From positions 2,296,501-2,360,500 of the forward strand of contig NZ_JADBEG010000001.1 of assembly GCF_014873755.1 (NCBI RefSeq): a stretch of 64,000 nucleotides of DNA, given 5' to 3'. The notes below the pieces were generated by a model. That model did not search any database and was not told the origin of the DNA. It was given only the letters and a program-made list of their open reading frames with translations. The position numbers and the translations under genes were made by a program. Shown here piece by piece: positions 33,090 to 41,000 of this stretch (its first letter is position 1; each line of letters opens with the position of its first letter). This stretch comes from Amycolatopsis lexingtonensis (GTDB lineage Bacteria > Actinomycetota > Actinomycetes > Mycobacteriales > Pseudonocardiaceae).

Positions 33090-33546
33090 CGGGACCTCAC
33101 TCTCCTCGGATGCCACACGGCGGCCGTTGCGCACGGCCGCCGCGAGAAGGTTTTCCGAGGATGAGGGAGGTTTTGGCGGAAGGACACAGGTTGGGATGGC
33201 GGGGTGTCGCCATCGGCGACATCCCGCCACGGGACAGGCCCGGGCCGCGGGGTGATGCGCCCCAAGGCGGCCTTGGTTGCGTCTGACGCACCGAAGGCCG
33301 CCTTGGGTGCGTCAGACGCACCGAAGGCCACATTGGGGCGCTCGGGGTCGGCGGGTGAGCCGGTTCCGCGATGCCGGGCGAGCGGCCTGGGGAGCGGCCG
33401 CCCGCCCGGCGGGAGCCCGAGCCGTGAGGGCGACCCGGGCTGGTGAGTGCGGCCGCGTCGCGGGGGCCCTGCCGCACCCCGCGACGCGGCCGCTGGCCGG
33501 GGCCGCCCGGAACAACACGAACCGGGCGGCCATCAGGGACGCAGGG
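33090..33546. other. Intergenic region upstream of the subtilisin gene
   Basis: No gene is seen in 457 bp. It holds the protease ribosome-binding site region (GAGGAGAGTGAGG), an 85-bp palindromic repeat element at 33257-33341, and a GC-rich inverted segment (CGCGGGGGCCCTGCCGC / GCGACGCGGCCG) near 33460-33500 that may end transcription from the next gene's far side. Confidence 0.4.
33257..33341. repeat. 85-bp palindromic intergenic repeat, copy 1
   Basis: Exactly 85 bp with termini GCGCCCCAA and TTGGGGCGC, and internal units ending GACGCACCGAAGG. The centre differs from copies 2 and 3 (AAGGCGGCCTTGG replaces AATGTGGCG), showing paired changes that keep the hairpin. Confidence 0.8.
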
Positions 33547-34164
33547 TCAGTTCTCCATGCCCGGCGTGCGCTGGTGCAGCGAGAAGTCGACGCGGTTGTT
33601 GTCGGTGTCGGTGCTCAGGATGTCGCGGGCGCTCGCCGCCGCGAGCTGTTCCGTGGCCGCCGTTTCCGGCAGCGCTGCCTGGCCCTCGCGCGGGGTGGCC
33701 GCCGCCGCGTTGAAGGCGACGCCGTCGACCTTGGTGCCCGTCTGGCTGAAGACCGCGATGCCGCCGTTCGTCGGGATGCCCTCCGGGCCGGCCAGGAAGA
33801 ACGGGACGACGTTGGTCTGGTCGGAGATGGTGCCGGAGAAGTTCTGGCCGGTCAGCACCATGAACTGGCCGGGGTTGCCCTTGGGCTGCAGCACCATGCC
33901 CGCCGGCAGCGTGATCGTGTCGAGCACCGCGTTGGACGGGCCGTAGACGCGGATCGTGTAGCCGGTCAGGTCCTGCGAACGGTTCGACACGTTGCGGATC
34001 TCGATGAACTCGTCGGTCGCGCCGTTCGGGCCCCGGGTCGAGACCTCGTTGATCACCACCGACGACGAGACCGCGGGCTGCTCTTCGGTCGCGGCGGCCA
34101 CACCGCCGGCCGCCAGGCCCGCCAGTGCGGTCAGGATTGCCGAGCCGGCCAGAAGACGACGCAT
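33547..34164 (-). CDS. Exported lamin-tail-domain protein
   Basis: A 205-residue protein with a signal peptide (RRLLAGSAILTALAGLAAGGVAAA) and a lamin-tail (LTD) beta-sandwich: SSVVINEVSTRGPNGATDEFIEIRN, DLTGYTIRVYG, PAGMVLQPKGNPGQFMVLTG, and GGIAVFSQTGTKVDGVAFN. The tail ends DTDNNRVDFSLHQRTPG, a motif of nuclease- and surface-associated LTD proteins. Ligand unknown. AAAGGA precedes the ATG. Shares its tail pattern with the second LTD gene 0.5 kb away. Confidence 0.82.
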   Translation of the reverse strand: MRRLLAGSAILTALAGLAAGGVAAATEEQPAVSSSVVINEVSTRGPNGATDEFIEIRNVSNRSQDLTGYTIRVYGPSNAVLDTITLPAGMVLQPKGNPGQFMVLTGQNFSGTISDQTNVVPFFLAGPEGIPTNGGIAVFSQTGTKVDGVAFNAAAATPREGQAALPETAATEQLAAASARDILSTDTDNNRVDFSLHQRTPGMEN

Positions 34165-34278
34165 GATCGAATCCTTTCGGGAGAAATAGAGAAATACCGT
34201 TTTCCGCCATTCTGAAACTGTTTCCGTCGGCGGTGAGACCAGTATCCAACGAAGATCGACGGCGCCGGAAGGGGCCAG

Positions 34279-34581
34279 TTATCCGGTACTTTCCCGATCG
34301 GCCGAACGGCGCCGGCTGCGGGTCACCGCCGCCGCCAGCTCCAGCTCGGCGCACGGCGTGTCCAGCGCCCGGCTGAGCCAGCTCCGCCAGTACGGGCCCG
34401 GAATCCTTTTACCGCGCTCCCACCGGGAAACCTCCTCCCGGGTGACGCTGTCGTTGCCGGACATCGCGTGCAGCCTCGTCGCCAGGTCGTCCTGGGACCA
34501 GCCTTTCGCGGACCGCCGTTCGGCGAGCAGCTCGCACATCGAAAAGCGAACCGATCCGTGCCTGCTTCGTGCGGGCACCAC
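34279..34581 (-). CDS. Small XRE-family regulator between two LTD genes
   Basis: A 100-residue protein with an XRE helix-turn-helix (MCELLAERRSAKGWSQDDLATRLHAMSGNDSVTREEVSRWERGKRIP) and a Cro/CI-like tail (GPYWRSWLSRALDTPCAELELAAAV). The GTG at 34581 has GGAAAGG 7 nt upstream; an internal ATG at 34539 directly before the domain is an alternative. It probably regulates the flanking LTD genes. Confidence 0.75.
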   Translation of the reverse strand: MVPARSRHGSVRFSMCELLAERRSAKGWSQDDLATRLHAMSGNDSVTREEVSRWERGKRIPGPYWRSWLSRALDTPCAELELAAAVTRSRRRSADRESTG

Positions 34582-34613
34582 GAACACCCCTTTCCACGAG
34601 ATTCGACAGAAAA

Positions 34614-35138
34614 TCAGTTCCGCGCGCGGACACAGCTGAAGTCGACGCGGTTGTCGTCGGTGTCCCGGCTCGCCGCGTCGCGCGATTCCGCGAGCCCGGG
34701 GCACGCCACCGCGGCTTCCCGTTCCCGGCACGGCGAAGATGCCGCCCAGCCGACGGCGTCGGCGCGCACGCGGCGGTGGTCCAAGAGCATTTCGCCGTCG
34801 CCGGGGACCTCCGGCACGACCAGCTCCGCCGCTTCGGTCCCGCCGAAGCCGGCGGCGGCGATCAGGAAGCGGCCGCCGGCGGGGATTTCCGCGCCCGCGG
34901 GCAGCAGCGCCAGCTCGACCGGCGCCGGGCCGCCCGTGCACGACCGCACGGACCAGCCGCTCAGGTCGGCCGTCGCAGCGCCGGCGTTGCGCAGGACGAG
35001 GTACCCCGCCGGGCCCGCCAGGACCTCCTGGATCTTGACCTGGGGTGCGGGTCCGGCCGGGAGCCCGCCGAGCGCGAGCACCAGGGCCAGCGCGCCCAGC
35101 ACGGTCACGGAACCGGCCTCCCGGAAAACGGCTGCCAC
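34614..35138 (-). CDS. Second exported lamin-tail-domain protein
   Basis: A 174-residue protein with an N-terminal signal or anchor (VTVLGALALVLALGGLPAGPA) and a degenerate LTD fold: VKIQEVLAGPAGYLVLRNAGAATADLSGWSVRSC, LLPAGAEIPAGGRFLIAAAG, and GEMLLDHRRVRADAVGWA. It ends SRDTDDNRVDFSCVRARN, like the end of the first LTD protein. Two Cys pairs are possible disulfides. Upstream of the XRE gene on the same strand. Confidence 0.75.
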   Translation of the reverse strand: MAAVFREAGSVTVLGALALVLALGGLPAGPAPQVKIQEVLAGPAGYLVLRNAGAATADLSGWSVRSCTGGPAPVELALLPAGAEIPAGGRFLIAAAGFGGTEAAELVVPEVPGDGEMLLDHRRVRADAVGWAASSPCREREAAVACPGLAESRDAASRDTDDNRVDFSCVRARN

Positions 35139-35211
35139 GCCGAAGTCGTCACTCCGGCCAGCCTAGGAAGAAGATCGCCGGCTCACAGGATCCGGCCGGT
35201 ACCGAACCTCG

Positions 35212-35253
35212 CCCGGCCGCGGTACCCCCGGTACCGCCGGTACCGCGGCCGGG
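35212..35253 (-). terminator. Terminator of the NarL-like regulator
   Basis: Perfect 15-bp arms (CCCGGCCGCGGTACC and complement) with a 12-nt loop directly abut the regulator's stop codon. GGTAC also repeats in the loop, allowing an alternative pairing. Confidence 0.75.
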
Positions 35254-35922
35254 TCAACCGCCGGCACCCGGCGGGCGGAACGGGCCCGCGCACGGGACCG
35301 GGCCCGCCGGTGCCCCGAGCGCGTGCACCAGCTCCCGCCGGCTCGAGAACCCGAGCTTGTGCAGGATCCGGCTGGCGTAGTTCTTCACCGTCTGCCGGGC
35401 CAGGTGCAGCTCGCCGGCGATCTCGTCGTTCGACCAGCGGCACAGCATCAGCGCCAGGATGTCCTCCTCCCGCTTGGTCATCACGCTCGGGTACGGCACG
35501 GACCCGGGCAGCAGCGGCGCCGTCTCCCCCGCCGGTACCCAGACCCGCCCGCCGGCGAGGGTGGACCGCACCGCGGCCATCAGCCGCGTCCCGCTGGCGG
35601 ACTTGTGCACGAAGCTGTCGGCGCCGGCGTTGAGGGCCGTGGCGACGGCCGCGGGCGAGGCGTCGCCGGAGAACACCAGCACGGCCGCGCGGTCGAGGTG
35701 TTCCTTGGCGAACTGGCAGATGGCCGCACCGGCTGGCGCACCGGCGAGGGACAGCTCGGTGATGACCATGTCGGGGTGGTCCACCTCGCAGTGCCGCAAC
35801 GCTTCCCGCTCGGTACCGGCTTCGCTGACCACCCGGACCCCGGCGTAGTCCCGCAGCAGCTGCCGGACCGCGTACCTGAGCACGGGCTGGTCGTCCACCA
35901 CGAGCGTCGTGACGCAGTGCAT
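35254..35922 (-). CDS. NarL/LuxR-type response regulator with Glu at the phospho site
   Basis: A 222-residue regulator. Receiver domain: acidic pair D10-D11 (LVVDDQP), Ser85 (VFSGD) and Lys107 (FVHK) are present, but the acceptor position reads ITELSL with Glu56 where Asp is expected. The C-terminal LuxR helix-turn-helix is normal (MTKREEDILALMLCRWSNDEIAGELHLARQTVKNYASRILHKLGF). A Glu there may mimic the phosphorylated state or show phosphorylation independence. No sensor kinase gene is adjacent. The ATG at 35922 is chosen as it directly precedes the receiver strand. A strong terminator follows. Confidence 0.85.
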   Translation of the reverse strand: MHCVTTLVVDDQPVLRYAVRQLLRDYAGVRVVSEAGTEREALRHCEVDHPDMVITELSLAGAPAGAAICQFAKEHLDRAAVLVFSGDASPAAVATALNAGADSFVHKSASGTRLMAAVRSTLAGGRVWVPAGETAPLLPGSVPYPSVMTKREEDILALMLCRWSNDEIAGELHLARQTVKNYASRILHKLGFSSRRELVHALGAPAGPVPCAGPFRPPGAGG

Positions 35923-36090
35923 GGTTCCCCTTGTGTGTTGTCCGGGCTCGGGCCAGCTGCGATCTTCCCGCTTCCGCAGCCGGGCGCAGACCGTCATCCG
36001 GGTGATACGGCGCGTACTCGCACCGGGTGGCGGGCACGCCGAACGCCACCCCGGCGGTGGTGCCGGGGTGGCGGCCGGGAACGGGTCCCC

Positions 36091-36630
36091 TCAGCCGGGG
36101 CTGCAGACGTCCAGTGCCGAAACGGCCTCCTCGAGGTGGTCGTGCAGCACGGGCGCCGACCGGGCGGCCAGCGCCTTGACCTCCGGCGACCACCCGTGCC
36201 GGGTCTCCCGCTCGCCCAGCGCGATCGCCTCCAGGTGCGCACCGATCTGGTCGCGCAGCCAGGCCGCGTCGAAGTCCGGGCCGGACCGGGCCGCCAGGTC
36301 GGCGAGCTGCGCGAGCTTCCCGGGCTCCGGCACGGAATACAGCGTGACGCCCTCCCGGGACGCCACGCCGATCAGGTCGGCGTCCAGTTCCGTGTGGTGC
36401 GCGGCGAAGCGGGGGCCCAGCTCCCGCACGGCGGCGCACTTGCCGCGATCGGTGAGGTCACCGGCGAAGATCTCGAACAGGTTGTTCTGGTGGGTCCGGT
36501 TGAGGTACTCGCGGTCCTCCGCCGACACGTCGGCCCGTACCGGTGGCGCCGGGACGGCGGCCGCGGCCGGTGCCACCGGCAGCAGGACACCGAGCAACGC
36601 GGTGGCGGCCAACGCGGACCGTGCTTTCAT
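36091..36630 (-). CDS. Exported DUF4142 protein
   Basis: A 179-residue protein with a signal peptide (SALAATALLGVLLPVAPAAAA) and a four-helix DUF4142 fold: DREYLNRTHQNNLFEIFAGDLTDRGKCAAVRELGPRFAAHHTELDADL, followed by two more helices ending GWSPEVKALAARSAPVLHDHLEEAVSALD. Such domains are found in periplasmic or cell-surface proteins of unknown function. It lies 97 bp downstream of the diaminobutyrate aminotransferase gene on the same strand with no terminator visible between, so it may be read through from that operon. Confidence 0.75.
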   Translation of the reverse strand: MKARSALAATALLGVLLPVAPAAAAVPAPPVRADVSAEDREYLNRTHQNNLFEIFAGDLTDRGKCAAVRELGPRFAAHHTELDADLIGVASREGVTLYSVPEPGKLAQLADLAARSGPDFDAAWLRDQIGAHLEAIALGERETRHGWSPEVKALAARSAPVLHDHLEEAVSALDVCSPG

Positions 36631-36727
36631 CGTGTTCTCCCATGGTCGGGGTCGGGTCGGTCCGATCGTCGGGGTTCCGTTGCGGCGCGGGCAATCCGCG
36701 CACCGAAGCCCGGCGTCCGATCCGGCG

Positions 36728-38092
36728 TCACACCGGTCGGCAGTGTTCGATCGCTTCGAGCAGGATCGTGCTCGCCACCTCCACGACGTCCGCGGTCACG
36801 GTGAGCGGCGGCAGCAGCCGGACGACGCCGTCGTCGCGGCCGCCCAGTTCGACGATCAGGCCGTTGCGCAGCGCGTGCGCCTGCACCGCGCGGGCGTAGT
36901 CCGCCGCGGGGCGGCCGTCGTGCGGGGATGCCAGCTCGATGCCCCACATCAGGCCGATCCCGCGCACTTCCCGCACCCACGGCCGGCCGCGCAGCACCGA
37001 CAGGGCCCGCCCGAGCTGCTCGCCGCGCCGCCGGACGTTGCCGAGGACGTCGTCGCGCAGCATGATCCGCACGGTCTCCGTGCCGGCGGCGAACGCGGCC
37101 TGGTTGCCGCGGAAGGTCCCCGTGTGCGCGCCGGGCGCCCACCGGTCCAGCCGCCGGTCGTAGAGGATGACCGCGACCGGCAGGCCCATCCCGCTCAGCG
37201 CCTTCGACGCGACGACGACGTCGGGCTCGATGTCGTACCGCTCGAAGGCGAACCAGGTACCGGTGCGGCCGCAGCCGGTCTGCACCTCGTCGACGACGAG
37301 CGGGATGTCGAGTTCGCGGGTCAGCGCGCGGACCCGGTGGACGAACTCGCGGCGGGCCGGGATCACCCCGCCTTCGCCCTGCACCAGTTCCAGCACCACG
37401 GCGGCGGGCCGGGGCACCCCGCCGAGCGGATCGCGCAGCGCCCGTTCCAGCAGGACCGCGCAGTTGATCTCGCAGTCGTCCGGCGTCAGCCCGAGCGGAC
37501 AGCGGGAGCATGACGAGTACGGGAAGAAGTGCACGCCCGGCATTCCGTTGGCGATCGGCTGCTTCTGCCGGACCAGGCCGGTCAGCGCCATCGCCGCGTG
37601 GCTCGCGCCGTGGAACCCGCCTTGGAACGACACGACGTCCCCGCGCCCGGTCGCGGTCTTGCACAGCTTGAGCGCCGCGTCCACCGCGTTCGCCCCCGCC
37701 GGGCCGCAGAAGTGGATCTTCATCCGCGACCGCAGCGCGGGCGGGAGCATCGCCAGCTGCGCGTCGACGAACGCGCGTTTCGCCGGCGTCGGGAAGTCCA
37801 GCCCGTGCGTGAGCCGCCGGAGCTGCGCGTTCGCCGCGGCGACGACTTCGGGGTGGTTGTGGCCCAGCGCCAGCACCCCGGCACCGGACAGGAAGTCGAT
37901 GAAGACGTTGCCGTCGACGTCGCGGACGTGGCTGCCGTCCCCTTCGGCCAGCGCCACCGGCAGGTTCCGCGGGTAGACGCGGGCGTTGGACTCCCAGCGC
38001 TCCTGGTGCGCGAGGTACTCGGCCGACCGCGGGCCGGGCAGGTCGCCCGTGACGTGCGGCCGCGGTCCCGCGGCGATGGGGACGCCGGTCAT
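36728..38092 (-). CDS. dat: L-2,4-diaminobutyrate aminotransferase
   Basis: A 454-residue class-III (PLP fold type I) aminotransferase of the diaminobutyrate:2-oxoglutarate family. It would convert aspartate-4-semialdehyde to L-2,4-diaminobutyrate. Seen: GAGVLALGHNHP near the N-terminus, CGPAGANAVDAALKLCKTATGR for cofactor phosphate, GGFHGAS, VVDEVQTGCGRTG (D268) and the Schiff-base lysine in VVASKALSG (K297), plus the Cys-rich YSSCSRCPLG segment typical of this branch. Its ATG overlaps the synthetase stop (ATGA). No ectA or ectC is nearby, so ectoine synthesis is unlikely and supply of monomer to the adjacent polymerase is the probable role. Confidence 0.88.
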   Translation of the reverse strand: MTGVPIAAGPRPHVTGDLPGPRSAEYLAHQERWESNARVYPRNLPVALAEGDGSHVRDVDGNVFIDFLSGAGVLALGHNHPEVVAAANAQLRRLTHGLDFPTPAKRAFVDAQLAMLPPALRSRMKIHFCGPAGANAVDAALKLCKTATGRGDVVSFQGGFHGASHAAMALTGLVRQKQPIANGMPGVHFFPYSSCSRCPLGLTPDDCEINCAVLLERALRDPLGGVPRPAAVVLELVQGEGGVIPARREFVHRVRALTRELDIPLVVDEVQTGCGRTGTWFAFERYDIEPDVVVASKALSGMGLPVAVILYDRRLDRWAPGAHTGTFRGNQAAFAAGTETVRIMLRDDVLGNVRRRGEQLGRALSVLRGRPWVREVRGIGLMWGIELASPHDGRPAADYARAVQAHALRNGLIVELGGRDDGVVRLLPPLTVTADVVEVASTILLEAIEHCRPV

Positions 38093-41000
38093 GACACCCT
38101 CCCCTGGACGAGTTCCCCGGCCCCTTCGGTGGCCGGGTTGCCCCGCCAGCGCGACCGCGGCGGGGTCACGGAGCCCTTCATCAGGAACGCGTCGGCTTCG
38201 ACGACGGTCCCCTCGCCGACCGTGACTCCGTAGTGGACGAACGCGCCGACGCCGATCGTGCTGCCGGCGCCGACCGTCGTGTGGTCGGACTTGAACGTGC
38301 CGTCCTCGAGCGAATGGCACTGGAGCACGCTGCCGGCGTTGAGGACGACGTCGTCGCCGATCGTGACCAGCGACTTCTCCGGGATCCCGCACCCGTCGTC
38401 GTAGACGCGGCGGCCGATCCGGACGCCGAGCAGGCGCCACAGGACGCCCTTGAACGGCGTGCCGTCGAACAGCGCGAGGTGACGGCCGGGACTCAGCTTC
38501 CAGAACCGTTCGTGCCGCCAGAACACCGGGTCGTAGATCGAGCAGAACCGCGGCCGCAGCCGCCGGAACCCCTGCGCGGCGCGCTCGGCCAGCACCAGGA
38601 ACAGGACCGAGAACAGCAGCGCGCCGGCGATGCCCCCGGCCGTGGCGAAGGCTCCGAACCGCGGGTGCAGGCCGCCCGCGACGACACCGATCCCGAGGAC
38701 GCCGGTCAGGTTCAGCCACTGCACCACCAGGTACCAGCCCATGGTGGCCGTGTTGTGGCGCAGCTTGGCCGCGAGGCCGCGGCGGCGGGCGGCGCCGGTC
38801 CACAGGTGGTCGAAGCCGCGGTCCCGCCGGACCGAGCGCGGGATCTCGAACGCCGGCGAGCCGAGCAGGCCGACGTCTTCGCGGACCGGCCCGTCGAGCG
38901 GGACGAGGACCTTGGTCGCCAGCAGGCAGTTCCGGCCGACGCGCGCTCCCGGCGGGTAGGCGATGTCGTTGCCCAGGAACGTCTCCGGCGCGACGGCGGT
39001 GCGGCGGAGGCGGAACGACGAGCCGGAGTAGTCCGCGTTGAGCAGGGAAAGCCCGTCCGAGACCATGGTCCCGGTGCCGACCGTGCACAGGAACGGCGTC
39101 TCGTGCTTGACCTCCACGCCGAAGTTGGACCCGGTCTGGCGGACCTGGGACAGGTCGTACCCGAGCGCCCGCAGGTAGTGCACGATGTAGCTGCTGTCGC
39201 CGAACAGGTAGGTGAAGGTGCGCAGGTTGGTCAAGCGCGCGATGGCCCGCTGGACGGCGTGGTGGAACCCGTAGAGCGGGTAGACGCGGTCCGGCACCAG
39301 GAACGGCGCCAGCAGCCGGGGCAAGGTCAGCACGAGCGTGAGACCGCCGGCGAGGGCCCCGGCGTAGAGCAGCGTCGAGGACGCCAGCTGGTCGCGGTAG
39401 AACGCCCAGCCGGTGAGGTCCGCCTGGGCGGGCTGGACGAAGTGCGCGACGACCGTGCCCAGCGCGAGCGTGAGCGGCGTCGTCACCAGCAGGAAGGACG
39501 CCAGCTGGGCCACCGCGAACGCCGTCCGCCGCGCGCGCCCGGCGAGTCCCGCGGGCAGGGCCTGGTAGTCCACTGTGGAGGGACGGCCGGGCGAGCCGTG
39601 CCAGTGCTCCCCGGCCGGCACCGCCTGTCCCGCGGCGAGCGACGAGGAATGCCCGAGCTGGGCGTCGTCGCCGAGCGCGGTGCCGATGTCGAGCACGGCC
39701 GTCTCGCCGACGAACGCCCGGTTCCCGATGGTGACCCGGCCGGTCCGGATCCGGCCCGCTTCGGCCCGGTAGCAGGCGATCGAGGCGTCCTTCCGGATGA
39801 CGGCGCCCGCGCCGACGGTCAGCAGATCGGTGCACACCGGCGGCCGCCGGACGAGGATCACCGCCCCGGCACCGATCTTCGCCCCGAGCAGCCTCAGGTA
39901 CAGCGAGTACAGCGGCGAGCCGGCGAACAGGGCCAGCGGGCAGAACCGGGTGACCGTCTTGACCGTCCAGAACCGCAGGTAGGCTGGGCTCCACAGCGGG
40001 ATCTCCCCCGGTTGCCAGCGCCCGACGAGGAGCCACTTCACCACGACCGGCACCACGCAGAGCGCCGCGAACCCGGTGCCGGCCGCGGCGACCGCGCGCA
40101 GGTAGCCGTCGAGCAGGCCGCCCGCCGCCGACACCCAGTCGTAGGCCGTGTCGGCCAGCACCGCCGACCCCGCGATGTAGGCCAGGAAGACCAGCAGCTG
40201 GTAGGCCCCGCACAGGACGTGGGCCGGTGTGCTCGCCCGGTGCGGCGTTCCGGTCCGGACCGGCCGGGGCCGCGCTGCGGGTACCGAGCGGGCCAGCTCG
40301 CGCACGGTCGGGTGCAGGTAGAGCTGCTTGACCGGCAGCGTGAGCTCGCCCGACTCCCGCACGCGCGAGCAGAACTTCGCCAGCAGCAGCGAATCCGCGG
40401 CGAGGTCGGCGAAGAAGTGCGCGGTGACCGAGACGCGGTCGAGCCGGCACACCTCGGCGAGCGCGCCGGCAAGGAGCCGTTCGGTGTTCGTTTCCGGTGG
40501 CGTGTACGCCGTTTCCGCGGCAAGCGCCCGCGGGCCGGCCGGAGCGGGCAGGTGCGCGCGGTCGGCCTTGTGGCTCGGCGTCATCGGAATCCGGTCGAGC
40601 CGCTCGAAGTACGCCGGCACCATGTAGGCGGGCAGGCGTTCGCGCAGTAGGCGTCGCAGCTCGCCGGGGTCGGCGCCCGGCGCGTCCCGGCGCAGGCTGT
40701 AGTAGGCCACTAGCTCGGTCGTCCCCGGCTCCGGTTCGTGGGTCCCGACGACGGCCTGCGCCACGCCCGGCGCCCGCAGCAGGATCGACTCGATCTCGGT
40801 GAGCTCGATCCGGTAGCCGCGCACCTTGACCTGGGTGTCGGTCCGCCCGTGGTACTCGATCTCGCCGTCGGCGGTGATCCGGCCGAGGTCGCCGGTGCGG
40901 TAGATCCGCCCGGACGGGTTACCGTCGATGCCGAGGAAGTCCGGGATGAACGCGCGCTCGGTCAGGTCCGGGCGGTTCAGGTAGCCCTCGGCCAGCCCGG

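Noticed and set aside
33053..33446. Short ORFs translating GASDAPKA-type repeats
   Set aside because: These arise from the 85-bp intergenic repeat being open in several frames on both strands; the same peptides appear at the other two copies.
36728..38092. Ectoine pathway (EctB) for the aminotransferase
   Set aside because: No EctA acetyltransferase or EctC synthase is adjacent, whereas coupling to a Pls-like synthetase and aspartokinase is direct.
38233..40650. 805-residue rightward ORF opposite the Pls-like gene
   Set aside because: Shadow ORF with Arg/Gly/Gln-rich composition; the opposite strand encodes the synthetase with all motifs.
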